64,000 nt of DNA from Bifidobacterium breve (GCA_945901935.1 CAMDLX010000003.1:1-64000); one strand, 5' to 3'. Positions 8,532 to 19,013 are shown, counted from the stretch's first letter. Numbers and translations are program-made. Notes: generated from the sequence alone by a model not told the origin.

Positions 8532-9755
8532 TTACACCCTGTCGAGAGACAACATCTTGATGGCGTTACCGCGAAGCACCTTGTAGATAACCTCGTCGGA
8601 CAACCCCACGACCATCTTCTCGACATACTCCTTTGTAAATGGCCAAGAAGTGTCTGTATGTGGGTAGTCAGTCTCGAAGCATATGTTGTTCTCGCCCACT
8701 GAACTGAGGTTGACAAGGCCGTGATGATCTGCAGTGAAACAACCGAAAATACGGTCCCAGTAATAGGTCGACGGGGGCTCCGGAATACGTTCCTTTGTAT
8801 GCATCCACGCATCGTGATGCTCCCAGACCATGTCAGCACGCTCGAGGACATAGGGAATCCATCCGATCTGGCCTTCTGAATAGGCCAGGCGGAGTTCGGG
8901 GAACTCAATGAGTTTGCCCGAGAACAACCAGTCCACCATCGAGGTAAACGCGTTGTTGAATGCCAGCGTTCCACCTACAGCAGGAGGAGAGTCAGGGGAT
9001 GCTGCTGGGTTTGTCGAGGAGGAACCGATGTGCATGCAGATGGTGACGGCATGATCGTTGCAAGCCGCAAAGAACGGATCCCAGTAACCAGTGTGAATGC
9101 TCGGAAGCTTGAGCTTGGTGGGGATCTCTGAGAAGCAGACAGCATGCACCCCCCGCTTGGCGTTACGAATCACTTCCTGAGCAGCTAGTTGCGGGTCCCA
9201 CATCGGGATGATGCAGAGTGGAATGTTGACCCCGTTCGATGGCTCGCACCATTCCTCAACCATCCAGTCGTTGTAGGCACGCACGCAGGCCAGAGCCAGA
9301 TCTTTGTCTTGGCCTTCCATAAATGTCTGCCCACAAAAACGTGGAAACGTTGGGAACGGCAGCGACCCATCAACCCAGTTGACCTCGAACTCTTTCACTC
9401 GCGCATCCCGGTCGTAGCAGCCCGGTCGCATCTCGTCATAGGTAAGAGGCACCATCTGCATAACGGTTCGATCGAACTTGCTCAGATCGCCGCCTGGAGT
9501 TGCAGAAAGCGGGATGGCAACAAAGCTCTTATGCACATAAATAACGCGATCCTCGTACACCCAGTAGTCCCCTGGTTGCCCGTCTGGATCCATCGTGTTG
9601 TCGTAGCGAGCTCCCGCTTTATGAACGAATGGCCCCCAGTTGGCGCGCTCCACGCGGGGACCTTTCTCGCGATGCTTTTCGGGCAGCCAGGTCTGCCAGA
9701 CATGCGGCGGCTCCACCACATGGTCGTCCACACTGATGATCTTTGGTAGCTCCAT
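8532..9755 (-). CDS. Amidohydrolase family (amidohydrolase 2-like, TIM-barrel)
   Basis: MELPKIISVDDHVVEPPHVWQTWLP; CFETDYPHTDTSWPFTKEYVEKM C-terminal signature. Confidence 0.87.
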   Translation of the reverse strand: MELPKIISVDDHVVEPPHVWQTWLPEKHREKGPRVERANWGPFVHKAGARYDNTMDPDGQPGDYWVYEDRVIYVHKSFVAIPLSATPGGDLSKFDRTVMQMVPLTYDEMRPGCYDRDARVKEFEVNWVDGSLPFPTFPRFCGQTFMEGQDKDLALACVRAYNDWMVEEWCEPSNGVNIPLCIIPMWDPQLAAQEVIRNAKRGVHAVCFSEIPTKLKLPSIHTGYWDPFFAACNDHAVTICMHIGSSSTNPAASPDSPPAVGGTLAFNNAFTSMVDWLFSGKLIEFPELRLAYSEGQIGWIPYVLERADMVWEHHDAWMHTKERIPEPPSTYYWDRIFGCFTADHHGLVNLSSVGENNICFETDYPHTDTSWPFTKEYVEKMVVGLSDEVIYKVLRGNAIKMLSLDRV

Positions 9756-9805
9756 TGCCAGCGACTCCACTCAGTAGCGATTCTTTACCCGTCCCAACAG
9801 GGTAG

Positions 9806-9837
9806 CCTTCTAACTGACGTCCATGTCAGTTAGAAGG
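9806..9837. promoter_or_regulatory. Operator site 2: CCTTCTAACTGAC-gtccat-GTCAGTTAGAAGG
   Basis: Perfect 13-bp arms; divergent region between amidohydrolase (-) and hydantoinase B (+). Confidence 0.88.
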
Positions 9838-9846
9838 GGAGCAACT

Positions 9847-11697
9847 ATGCACATTGATCCAAGAACGCTCGCCGCACCACGCGAACGCAAGGTTCCTTCT
9901 GTGGCAGTTGACCCCGTCACTTCCGAGGTGATTCGTGGCGAAATGGAGACCGTCTGTTTTGAGATGGCCGTGTTCGTCTCGCGGACTGCAACCACACCGA
10001 TCCTGAATCAGTCCAACGAGCGAAATGCAACCATCCTGGATGCAAGCGGCAGGCTTGCTGCGCTCTCGGTGGGTATCCCGCAATTCATGCTGACTTCAAC
10101 CTTGCCCGTTCGTTTTGCTCTCGACTTTCTAGGGTCTGATGAGTTTCGGCCCGGCGATGTATTCGTTTCCAACGACCCGTATCACGGTGGTGGGCACCTG
10201 CCTGACTACAACGTGTTCGCACCAATTTTTGCCAAAGAGCGCGATGGCAGTTCACGGATGGTGCTCATCGCAAGCATTCAGTGCCATCACGGAGATACCG
10301 GTGGTGCAGTACCGGGTGGCTACAACGTGACAGCGAACGACGTGTGGGGTGAGGGTTCTCGTTGGCCAGTTGTCAAAGTGGTGGACCAAGGAGTCGAGCG
10401 CCGCGACGTGCTCTACGCCATGGCGGTGAACAACCGCCTCCCCGATCACGCCGGCGACCTGCGTGCGCAGATCGGCGCAGCGCAGTTAGCAGTTCGACGG
10501 CTTGAAGACATGATTTTGCGTCACAGCCCCCAGACCGTTGAGGCCTCGGTAGACCACATGATTGACTACGCATCGCGCCGCTTTCGAGAAGAAGTGGCTG
10601 CTTGGCCTGATGGTTCCTACTCGGCCGAGTGCTTTGTTGATCATGATCCCCTCGGAAACCCTGACGTGCGATTGGCCTGCACTGTCACAGTGGATGGCGA
10701 GAACCTGTGCATCGATTTTACGGGATCAGATACCCGACAAGAGCTTCAGGCGTGGTCAACGTTTGGTAACACCCGTGGCTACACCGTCGGACAGATTGCA
10801 GCGATGATGGACCCCGACATTCCCAAGAATGAAGGCTTCTTTGAGTCAATCGAACTCATCATCCCCGAAGGCTGCGTTCTGAATCCAGTCGCTAATCGCC
10901 CAGTGTCGGCGGGGACTCACCACCCGGGTGCTGAAGTCGGAGAGGTTATTGCGCTTGCGCTTCAGGGAGCGCTTCCCAAGCGAGCCGTACCTCAGGTGTA
11001 CAAGACCGGGATTCCGACCGTCATTATGGGAACAGACCCGCACACCGGACTTCAATTCACAGATCATTCAGCCGAGGTGTACGCCGGGTGGTGCAACGCT
11101 GCGTATGGGATGGACGCCTGGGGTTGCCAAGCTGCAGCCTTTGGCAACCTCTGGAAAGCCACAGCCGAGATCAATGAAAGCTTGTACCCGCATATTCAAT
11201 GGGCCCGCGATTACCGAACGGACTCTGGTGGCGCTGGCGAGTGGCGAGGTCTCTGCGGAAGCCATTACGTCAAAGAGGTTCGAGTTGACGCTCGCGTCTA
11301 CACCTATGTGGTTGGCATGAAGTACCCCATGCCTGGGATCGCAGGTGGACTGAGCGGAGAGCCCAACAAGTTGGTGCTTCGAGACGGCGACGCCGATGAG
11401 GTAGTGGTCGCGCACACTGCTGACTGGCTTGCGCTGGCTGCCGGACAACGAATTCGTTATGACTACGGCGGGGGTGGCGGATGGGGCGATCCGCTCAATC
11501 GAGATCCTCAAGCTGTGCTTGATGATGTGCTCGACGAGTATGTCTCGCATGAAGCTGCCGAGCGCGAGTACGGGGTTGTGCTGACTGGATCACTCGATGA
11601 TCTGAGTTTGGCGCTCGACTTAGCTCAAACCACAGCGCTGCGAGCCGAACGCCGCTCCAAGCGTGCAGACAGTGCTCAGACAAGCGGTGCTCAGTGA
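9847..11697 (+). CDS. Hydantoinase B/oxoprolinase family (HyuB-like)
   Basis: VFVSNDPYHGGGHLPDYNVFAPIF; PVSAGTHHPGAEVGEVI; ATG at 9847 preceded by AAGGGGAGC RBS (ORF start at 9823 lies in the operator). Confidence 0.88.
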   Translation: MHIDPRTLAAPRERKVPSVAVDPVTSEVIRGEMETVCFEMAVFVSRTATTPILNQSNERNATILDASGRLAALSVGIPQFMLTSTLPVRFALDFLGSDEFRPGDVFVSNDPYHGGGHLPDYNVFAPIFAKERDGSSRMVLIASIQCHHGDTGGAVPGGYNVTANDVWGEGSRWPVVKVVDQGVERRDVLYAMAVNNRLPDHAGDLRAQIGAAQLAVRRLEDMILRHSPQTVEASVDHMIDYASRRFREEVAAWPDGSYSAECFVDHDPLGNPDVRLACTVTVDGENLCIDFTGSDTRQELQAWSTFGNTRGYTVGQIAAMMDPDIPKNEGFFESIELIIPEGCVLNPVANRPVSAGTHHPGAEVGEVIALALQGALPKRAVPQVYKTGIPTVIMGTDPHTGLQFTDHSAEVYAGWCNAAYGMDAWGCQAAAFGNLWKATAEINESLYPHIQWARDYRTDSGGAGEWRGLCGSHYVKEVRVDARVYTYVVGMKYPMPGIAGGLSGEPNKLVLRDGDADEVVVAHTADWLALAAGQRIRYDYGGGGGWGDPLNRDPQAVLDDVLDEYVSHEAAEREYGVVLTGSLDDLSLALDLAQTTALRAERRSKRADSAQTSGAQ

Positions 11698-13757
11698 GCG
11701 GGTACCGAGTCGGGATCGACGTAGGTGGCACGTTTACTGACCTCATCTGCGTCACTCCGCAGGGAGCGGTGCTGCTTGACAAAACAGCTACCACCCCAGA
11801 GGACCAATCCGTAGGAGTGATGAACGGGCTCGCACTTCTTGCGCAACGCGAAGGTCGAGAGGCCGACGAGTTTTGCTCAATGATCGAAGTGCTTGTCCAC
11901 GGGACCACCACTGCCGATAACACAATGATAGAGATGGATGGAGCCGTCACAGGCATGCTTGTGACCGAAGGCCACCGCGATGAAATCGAGATGAGGCGGG
12001 TCCACAAGGAACAAATCTGGGACCCCGCCTATCCCGCACCAGTCCCAATCGCTCGGCGAAGGGCCCGAATTCCGATTCCGCAACGCATGGACTACCTAGG
12101 GGAGGAACTCCTCGCTCTAGACGAGGCCGCCGTGCGCGCTGGTGTTCAGAGACTCCGACAGCTTGGAGTCGAGTCGATAGCGGTGGTCTTTTTATTCTCG
12201 TTCGTTGACCCATCCCACGAGCTTCGGGCCAGAGAAATCATTCTGGAGGAGTACCCCGAGGTTGCTCATATTTCACTGTCTCATGAGGTCATGGCTCGCG
12301 GTCCTGAGTTTGAGCGCAGCTCGACCACCTTGGTCAATGCCTATACCGCTCCAAGAATCACCTCATATGTGGCACAGCTCGAACAAAAACTCCACAGCGC
12401 AGGCTGCACAGCCCCGCTGCTATTAATGCAAGCAACGGGTGGCGTCATGCCTCCTTCGTATGTTTCGCATCGAGCCGTGACGCTGCTTGGATCTGGTCCA
12501 ACAGGTGGTGTGATCGGAGCTGCTCGAGCTGCGGCCGAGGCAGGGGTCACTGAGTTTGTAGCAGTCGATATGGGCGGAACAAGCTTTGACATTTGCCTAG
12601 TCCGAGATGGCTTACCCGAGGTAAAGGCCGATTGGAACTGGCGTTACCGCTACTACATCGGCCTACCTATGGTCGATATTCAGTGCATCGGGGCTGGTGG
12701 CGGATCAATCGCCCGAGTTCGGCAAGGAAGCCTTCTGGTCGGGCCCGAATCTGCCGGGGCGCAACCTGGACCTGTATGTTTCGCTCGGGGCGGAACGCTC
12801 CCAACAGTGACCGACGCCGATGCAGTGCTGGGCTACTTACGACCCACCGGTTTTGCCGATGGTCGCATGGACCTCGACCTCGAGGCTGCGCGAAAGGCCA
12901 TTCGCAGCGAGGTCGCCGAGCCGCTTGACATTGATCTGATCGCTGCCGCTTGGGGGATCGAAAGAATCGTCAATGCGAATATGGCCACTGCAACGCGGAA
13001 GGTTCTCGCTGGCTACGGTGCGGATGCCCGAGAGTTGTCGCTGATTGCTTACGGTGGAAACGGTGCCGTGCATGCCTGGGCGATAGCCGAAGAACTCGGA
13101 GTCACTCGAATCTTGGTTCCGCGTGCTGCTCCCGTGTTCTCGGCACTTGGACTACTCATTGCCGACTACCGAGTCGACCTGCAACTTGCGCAGGTCTCAC
13201 CCATGGCCCTGGTTGACCCAGAACAACTTCGCCGAATGCTTGTGGACCTCTCTTCAGAAGCCGTTGCCGAACTTGATCCTGCTCAACTCGACCCGCAACA
13301 GATCGATGTGCAGCGCTTCGTGCAAATGGCGTACCCAGGACAAAATTTCGACCTGAGCATTGCCGCCCCACTCGTCGGCGAGTCCTCGGATTTTCTCGCA
13401 GAACTGATCGAGAGGTTCCACGATCAGCATCTTGCAGAGCGTGGGTTTGCCTTCCGAGAAAACAGCCCCGTGCTGCGCGGGGTTCGTGCACTTGTTACCG
13501 GCCATACTCCTCACCCACCGACCCTTGCCGAGTCCGCAGGAGCGAAAGATCTAGAGGGTGCTCGGACCGGTTCTCGGCCTGTGTACTTTGGTTCTGGATT
13601 TGTAGAGGCGCCCACTTTCGACGGGGGACTCCTTGGGGTTGGAGTCAGAGTCAGCGGACCAGCCTTGATTGAGGAACGGTTCACCGTGATTGTGATTCCT
13701 CCCGGGTGGACCGCCGAGCTGCTCGAGAGTTCCTCCTTCGAGCTGACCAAGGACTGA
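11694..13757 (+). CDS. Hydantoinase A/oxoprolinase family (HyuA-like)
   Basis: YRVGIDVGGTFTDLICV; HGTTTADNTMIE; GAGGGSIARV; QPGPVCFARGG; 4-bp overlap with upstream gene. Confidence 0.9.
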   Translation: MSGYRVGIDVGGTFTDLICVTPQGAVLLDKTATTPEDQSVGVMNGLALLAQREGREADEFCSMIEVLVHGTTTADNTMIEMDGAVTGMLVTEGHRDEIEMRRVHKEQIWDPAYPAPVPIARRRARIPIPQRMDYLGEELLALDEAAVRAGVQRLRQLGVESIAVVFLFSFVDPSHELRAREIILEEYPEVAHISLSHEVMARGPEFERSSTTLVNAYTAPRITSYVAQLEQKLHSAGCTAPLLLMQATGGVMPPSYVSHRAVTLLGSGPTGGVIGAARAAAEAGVTEFVAVDMGGTSFDICLVRDGLPEVKADWNWRYRYYIGLPMVDIQCIGAGGGSIARVRQGSLLVGPESAGAQPGPVCFARGGTLPTVTDADAVLGYLRPTGFADGRMDLDLEAARKAIRSEVAEPLDIDLIAAAWGIERIVNANMATATRKVLAGYGADARELSLIAYGGNGAVHAWAIAEELGVTRILVPRAAPVFSALGLLIADYRVDLQLAQVSPMALVDPEQLRRMLVDLSSEAVAELDPAQLDPQQIDVQRFVQMAYPGQNFDLSIAAPLVGESSDFLAELIERFHDQHLAERGFAFRENSPVLRGVRALVTGHTPHPPTLAESAGAKDLEGARTGSRPVYFGSGFVEAPTFDGGLLGVGVRVSGPALIEERFTVIVIPPGWTAELLESSSFELTKD

Positions 13758-13760
13758 CTC

Positions 13761-14282
13761 ATGTCTGCTGGCCTCACCCCATTACAGGCTCGAAATTTGA
13801 TTGCGCTGATGAACCAACTCGTTCCCGGAGATGAGCTCTCGCCGGCAGCAGGAGATTCGGGCGGGGCCGACTATGTGAACGGATTGCTCACAGCGTTTGA
13901 CTTTGACCCTCCCCATATCTGGGCTGGGGGGCCCTTCTCTGGCCGGCACGGGGGCGCAGCGAGTTTCGAGAACTGGATTGCACTCGCCCCTTGGGAGCTA
14001 GTCGCTTGGAGGTCTCGCATTGAAGACCTCAACGCGCAGTACCACACGGGCTTGGACTCATTGGGTGCCGAGTTTGCAGAGATGCCTGCCGACGCTCAGA
14101 CCGAAGCGGTCGCAGCAGCCTCTGATGGGTTCCGCGAACTGGTCTTCACTCATGCCTGCGAGGCCCTGTACGGGGACCCGGTCTATGGCGGTAATCGCAA
14201 GATGAGCGGATGGCTCGCAATCGACTACCGCGGAGACTCTCAGCCAAGTGGGTACTCCGACCAAGAGGTGAGTGCCCCATGA
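13761..14282 (+). CDS. Gluconate 2-dehydrogenase subunit 3-like protein
   Basis: Size, position directly before a GMC oxidoreductase, and C-terminal ALYGDPVYGGNRKMSGWLAIDYRGD motif. Confidence 0.7.
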   Translation: MSAGLTPLQARNLIALMNQLVPGDELSPAAGDSGGADYVNGLLTAFDFDPPHIWAGGPFSGRHGGAASFENWIALAPWELVAWRSRIEDLNAQYHTGLDSLGAEFAEMPADAQTEAVAAASDGFRELVFTHACEALYGDPVYGGNRKMSGWLAIDYRGDSQPSGYSDQEVSAP

Positions 14283-16018
14283 TGCACGGTGCCGTAGATG
14301 GGGTCGACGCCGACGCGATCATCATCGGATCTGGCCCTGGCGGGGCCGCTGTTGCGCACGCGCTCACACAAGCGGGTTGGTCAGTGATCTTGTTAGAAAA
14401 GGGGCAGAACCACCTGTTATCTCTGCAGGCTCCCTTTGCGCCACTCGGCCACTTCTCGAATGACGAGATCAAGTTCACGCAGCGGCATTTTTTGGGGCCT
14501 GATCCGCTTCTCGAACCCAGGACATTCAGGCGCTCATCTGAAGACGGCGACCGCATCCTCACGGGAGAGGTCAACAACTTGCCCTCGACCCTGGGCGGTG
14601 GGGGCGTGCACGCTGATGGCAAGTTGCCAAGATTTCGGGAGATCGACTTCCAGCTTCTTAGCGAGCTAGGCCCGGTCGAGGGTGCGGACATCGCTGACTG
14701 GCCGCTGAGCTATGCAGACCTAGAGCCCTATTACGCCGAGGCTGAGAAGCTCGTCGGTGTTGCGGGCGAAGAGACGAACCCCTTCGCCGCTTGGAGGTCT
14801 GGGCCGTTCCCCATGCCACCCGGGGTGGATATGTTCGGTGCACAAATTTCTTCGGCGGCCGCTGAGCGCGCCGGGCTTCACCCGTACCGAGCACCAACAG
14901 GCGTGAACTCGGTGGAGTACCAAGGACGCCCCGCTTGCAACAACTGTGGATTCTGCGCCTTTTATGGTTGCCCGATTGAAGCCAAAGGCGACCCCGTGAG
15001 CATGCTGCGCGCGGCGCTAGCCACTGGCCGCTGTCAGATCATTCCTTTGGCCTACGCAACCGAGATCACCACTGATCCGGCGAAAAATAGGGCCACCGGT
15101 GTTCGGTACTTGGACTTGTCAGCCGCGCCCACCGCCCAGGGAGAAGCACCGGTTCGGGAGCTTCGCTCACATCACCTGGTGCTAGCGGGTGGCGCATTCG
15201 AAACCCCGCGACTACTTCTGCGTAATGAGCTTGGAAATTCCTCGGGTCGAGTTGGCCAACACCTGATGTTTCATTTTCAAACTCTGGTAGTTGGTGCAGT
15301 TCGGGAGCGCCTCTGGGGTGCGAGCCGTGGGCGGTCGGTTACGCATCTGCACGACGATCACATTGACGGAGACCAAGCTTCTCGTGCTGCAGCGCACGCT
15401 GCTGGACTGCCATGGATCCGGGGCGGGATCGTCGAACACGGCAGCTCAACAGGCCCCGTCAACGAAGCACTTCTACAAGGCGCTGGCGCTCATCATCCAC
15501 TTGCCATGCGCAACTCGGAACTACGCGAACGCCTCTGGGTGTTCACGATGCAGGGAGAGGACCTGTCGCAGCGAACCAACCGCGTGGATCTTGACCCGAC
15601 AGTCCGCGACGCATGGGGGCTTGCTGCGGGCCGCGTGACCTATCAGCCACATCAACACGAGCTTGTGACTTCGAATCATGTGGCACCCATTCTGGAAGGT
15701 GTTATGCGTGATTCGGGGGCAGTCTGGACTGCAGCAAGCACCTCGCCCCCCGTTGGCGACCATGCAGGAACGTCCCCATTGGGACTTGCACCTGCGACTT
15801 ACCACATCATGGGTACGGCAAAAATGGGCTTCGATCCACTCAACTCTGTTGTTGATCCGACCGGTCGACTCTGGGATCTTCCCAACGTGATCATCGCTGA
15901 CAGTTCGGTGTTTCCGACCTCTGCCGGCTACGGACCAACCTTGACTCTGGTTGCACTGGCTACTCGGGCGGCAAGACTCCTGACCGGCAATCCGCTCGCA
16001 CAATCACAACCCACCTAG
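14279..16018 (+). CDS. GMC family oxidoreductase
   Basis: DAIIIGSGPGGAAVAHALTQAGWSVILLEKG FAD motif; CNNCGFCAFYGCPIEAKGDP; ATGA overlap with upstream stop. Confidence 0.88.
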   Translation: MMHGAVDGVDADAIIIGSGPGGAAVAHALTQAGWSVILLEKGQNHLLSLQAPFAPLGHFSNDEIKFTQRHFLGPDPLLEPRTFRRSSEDGDRILTGEVNNLPSTLGGGGVHADGKLPRFREIDFQLLSELGPVEGADIADWPLSYADLEPYYAEAEKLVGVAGEETNPFAAWRSGPFPMPPGVDMFGAQISSAAAERAGLHPYRAPTGVNSVEYQGRPACNNCGFCAFYGCPIEAKGDPVSMLRAALATGRCQIIPLAYATEITTDPAKNRATGVRYLDLSAAPTAQGEAPVRELRSHHLVLAGGAFETPRLLLRNELGNSSGRVGQHLMFHFQTLVVGAVRERLWGASRGRSVTHLHDDHIDGDQASRAAAHAAGLPWIRGGIVEHGSSTGPVNEALLQGAGAHHPLAMRNSELRERLWVFTMQGEDLSQRTNRVDLDPTVRDAWGLAAGRVTYQPHQHELVTSNHVAPILEGVMRDSGAVWTAASTSPPVGDHAGTSPLGLAPATYHIMGTAKMGFDPLNSVVDPTGRLWDLPNVIIADSSVFPTSAGYGPTLTLVALATRAARLLTGNPLAQSQPT

Positions 16019-16019
16019 G

Positions 16020-17171
16020 TCAAGAACGTGGCAGGCCCAGTATGCGGTCACCAATAATCGTTTTTTGAATCTCCGAGGTTCCGCCAGCAATCGAGGCCGC
16101 CATCGACCACAGGTACTGCCGCTGCCATGGACCGGCCAGCGGACTGGCATCAGCTAGAACATCAAGAGCAGCCGCAGACATCTGTTGAGTCATCTCGGTC
16201 CAAGCAAGCTTGATGTAACTCGATTCGGGCCCTGGCTCCTCTCCATGAGAGAGCCGAGTCAACGTGCGCCAATTGTGAAGCTTGAGCAACCGAAGTTGTA
16301 TAAACGCAGTTGCTAATTGCTCACTGACCTCAGGGTCTTCCAGCGTTCCCGAGTCTGCGGCCAAACGGTATAACTCGTCCAAGAAAACCTCGTGCACTAC
16401 CTGTTCTTTGAACGGAAAGTTCGTGCCACGCTCATGCGCAAGAGTCGTGTTCGCAACGGCCCAGCCGGCATCGAGCTCGCCAACTAGGTGATCAGCGGGC
16501 ACGAATACCTGATCCAGAAAGACTTCGTTGAATTCGGCCTCTCCCGTCATCTGCACCAGCGGTCGGATTTCGATGCCTGGGGAGTCCATGTCAATGACGA
16601 GATAGGAAATCCCCCGATGCTTCGGAGCCTCTGCATTCGTCCGAGCCAAACAGATTCCCCAGCGCGCATGTTGGGCATAGCTCGTCCAGACTTTTTGCCC
16701 CGTAACCAGCCAACCAGATCGCCCATCAGACAAGGTTGTCGGCTCGGCGATAGTTCGTAGCGAAGCCAAATCGGAACCCGCATCAGGTTCGCTAAACAAC
16801 TGACACCAGATCTCGGAAGCATCCAAAATGCTAGGAAGCCACCGAGTTCGCTGCTCCTGCGTGCCATGAGCCAACAGGGTGGGCCCAGCCAGGTTCAGAC
16901 CCACGCGATTGACGAGTTGCGGAGCTCCGGAGCGGGCATATTCCATGTTGAACAGAGCCACTTGCACTGGTGTGGCATCGCGCCCGCCCACAGCTGTTGG
17001 CCAGGTGATCCCAACCCAATTTGTGGACGCCAATCTTGCCTGCCAGACGCGTCCCCACTCAATCTCGGCATCAAGGTCCGGAAATTTTGGGGCGAGTTGC
17101 ACATTCGCGGCAAGAAACTCTCGGGCTTCAGAAGCAAAGGCAAGTTCAGACTCGGTAAATGACAGGTCCAT
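16020..17171 (-). CDS. Acyl-CoA dehydrogenase
   Basis: CQLFSEPDAGSDLASLRT; VTGQKVWTSYAQHA; C-terminal AGGTSEIQKTIIGDRILGLPR. Confidence 0.92.
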   Translation of the reverse strand: MDLSFTESELAFASEAREFLAANVQLAPKFPDLDAEIEWGRVWQARLASTNWVGITWPTAVGGRDATPVQVALFNMEYARSGAPQLVNRVGLNLAGPTLLAHGTQEQRTRWLPSILDASEIWCQLFSEPDAGSDLASLRTIAEPTTLSDGRSGWLVTGQKVWTSYAQHARWGICLARTNAEAPKHRGISYLVIDMDSPGIEIRPLVQMTGEAEFNEVFLDQVFVPADHLVGELDAGWAVANTTLAHERGTNFPFKEQVVHEVFLDELYRLAADSGTLEDPEVSEQLATAFIQLRLLKLHNWRTLTRLSHGEEPGPESSYIKLAWTEMTQQMSAAALDVLADASPLAGPWQRQYLWSMAASIAGGTSEIQKTIIGDRILGLPRS

Positions 17172-17180
17172 TTTGTGTCC

Positions 17181-18992
17181 CTAGATGTCCCAAAATCTCA
17201 GGCGACCTGCCTGTTGTAACTCTGAGCGCAACCGTTGCTCATCGCTGTCGGTGAATTCCCGGTAGACAGAATCCCCGCGTTCACGCACCCAGAGTTGGTC
17301 GCTACCAATCTCGGACCTGCGGTATTTCTGCGTGGATAGCCGTCGGGTGAGCACCTTATTGGTGCCAGTGGTAGGCAGGGTTTGAGCCACCCTGACATAG
17401 CGCGGCCGCCACTTGGTCATAACCGCAGCGGAACCGTCCAGCCAGACAGCGAATTCTGAGGGGTCAAACGTTTGATCCGGGCGCATCACCACTGCTGCCA
17501 TGACCTGATCCCCAGCATGCACATCGGGAACCCCATAGGCCACTGCAAGAACAAAATCGGGGTGAGTGGAGAGCGCCGCATCAATCGGGCCAGAGGCAAA
17601 ATTCTCGCCATCTACACGGATCCAATCGGAAGTCCTACCTGCAAAGTACAAGTAGCGATCCTGGTCTAGGTAGCCCAGGTCTCCTGACCAGTACCAGCCC
17701 TTGCGCGTAGCTGCAGCAGTGGCTTCGTCGTTGTTGTAGTAGCCCTCGAATGGCCCTGCACCGGCAGTGTTGACAATCTCACCAATACATTCGGCCGGAT
17801 TGAGCAGAGACCCAGCGGCATCTAACTCCGCTGCCGCACACGGCTCGCCTTGCTCAGAAATAATTGCAATTGACTCCCCCGCAATTCCCATCGCACCCTG
17901 ACGTGGGTCTGCGTCACGGTTCACGGCAATGGCGCCTTCAGTAGATCCAAAAGCGTCAATCACCTTGACCCCGAATCGCTCAGAGAACTGCTCAATGACT
18001 TGCGGCGATCCTTCGTTGCCGAAGGCAACTCGCAAAGAATTCTCTGCGTCATCAGCCAACTCGGCAGTCGCAACGAGGTACGACAGGGGCTTACCCGTGT
18101 AGTTGAAATACGTGGCTTGATACTGACGCACATCCTCTAGCCAGCGAGAAGCAGAGAACTTGCGGCGAAGCCCCACCGCGCAGCCAGCCACAAGCGAAGG
18201 CATCCAGCCGACCATGAGAGCATTGGAGTGGAAGAGCGGCATGCAGATGTACCCAACATCCGTTGGGCCTAGCTCGAGCAAAGAAGCCAACCGATTGCCC
18301 GTCGTGAGCAACCTTCTCTGCGAACAGATCACGGCCTTCGGCGCCGATGTCGTTCCCGAGGTGAAGATCAACGCCCAAGGCGTCTCTGCCGAAGGTTGGA
18401 TGCCGGGGTCTGCATCGGAGACCACATTGAGGGCAGCCTCTAGGTCATCAGCTTTGATCCCTTTAGGCTGATCGGCAGCAGTCTCACTGGGGAACCGGTT
18501 CGATACCAGCAGCTCACAATGGTTGAGCTGCCCGGCAATCACTTCGACCTCTGGCAAGTGCGTGGGTTCGGTAATCAGAAGATCAACATCGGTATGAACC
18601 AGATCTCGAAGCAGATGCTCTCCAACTCGGGTGTGATTTAGCCCCACTACCGTTGACCCGCTCAGCGCTGCACCACCTAGAGCAAAAAGGTAATCAGGTG
18701 AGTTGTCGAGCAGTAGCCCCACGTGTAGTGGCCGGTGATCACTACCGTCACCTCGCGACTGCCGACGGCTCAAGAACAGCTGCGCCCAGCGCTGCGACTC
18801 GGCCACGTACTCACCGTGGGTCCAGGTCTGCGCTGCCCAGTGGATTGCTGGCCTGGCAGCGATGACAGGGTCAGAAGCGTTCGCCCTAAGCAGTTCAGCA
18901 GCATTGGGGGCTGGAAGATTTGCCTGGCCCGGAGCTGGAACTGTGACGCCCAGAGCTGGAGCTGTGATGATTGAGTCCTGCACGACCCGCAT
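17181..18992 (-). CDS. AMP-dependent acyl-CoA synthetase/ligase
   Basis: WALIFTSGTTSAPKAVI; GWYWSGDLGYLDQDRYLYFAGRTSDWIRVDGENFASGPID. Confidence 0.88.
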   Translation of the reverse strand: MRVVQDSIITAPALGVTVPAPGQANLPAPNAAELLRANASDPVIAARPAIHWAAQTWTHGEYVAESQRWAQLFLSRRQSRGDGSDHRPLHVGLLLDNSPDYLFALGGAALSGSTVVGLNHTRVGEHLLRDLVHTDVDLLITEPTHLPEVEVIAGQLNHCELLVSNRFPSETAADQPKGIKADDLEAALNVVSDADPGIQPSAETPWALIFTSGTTSAPKAVICSQRRLLTTGNRLASLLELGPTDVGYICMPLFHSNALMVGWMPSLVAGCAVGLRRKFSASRWLEDVRQYQATYFNYTGKPLSYLVATAELADDAENSLRVAFGNEGSPQVIEQFSERFGVKVIDAFGSTEGAIAVNRDADPRQGAMGIAGESIAIISEQGEPCAAAELDAAGSLLNPAECIGEIVNTAGAGPFEGYYNNDEATAAATRKGWYWSGDLGYLDQDRYLYFAGRTSDWIRVDGENFASGPIDAALSTHPDFVLAVAYGVPDVHAGDQVMAAVVMRPDQTFDPSEFAVWLDGSAAVMTKWRPRYVRVAQTLPTTGTNKVLTRRLSTQKYRRSEIGSDQLWVRERGDSVYREFTDSDEQRLRSELQQAGRLRFWDI

Positions 18993-18995
18993 TGT

Positions 18996-19013
18996 ACTGA
19001 CACCGGCGTCAGT
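18996..19013. promoter_or_regulatory. Operator site 3: ACTGAC-accggc-GTCAGT
   Basis: Palindrome in the divergent region between the acyl-CoA ligase (-) and the TetR gene (+). Confidence 0.83.

Noticed and set aside
9823-9846. ORF-track start of the HyuB gene at ATG 9823
   Set aside because: This ATG is within the operator palindrome; ATG 9847 has a good RBS and fits better.
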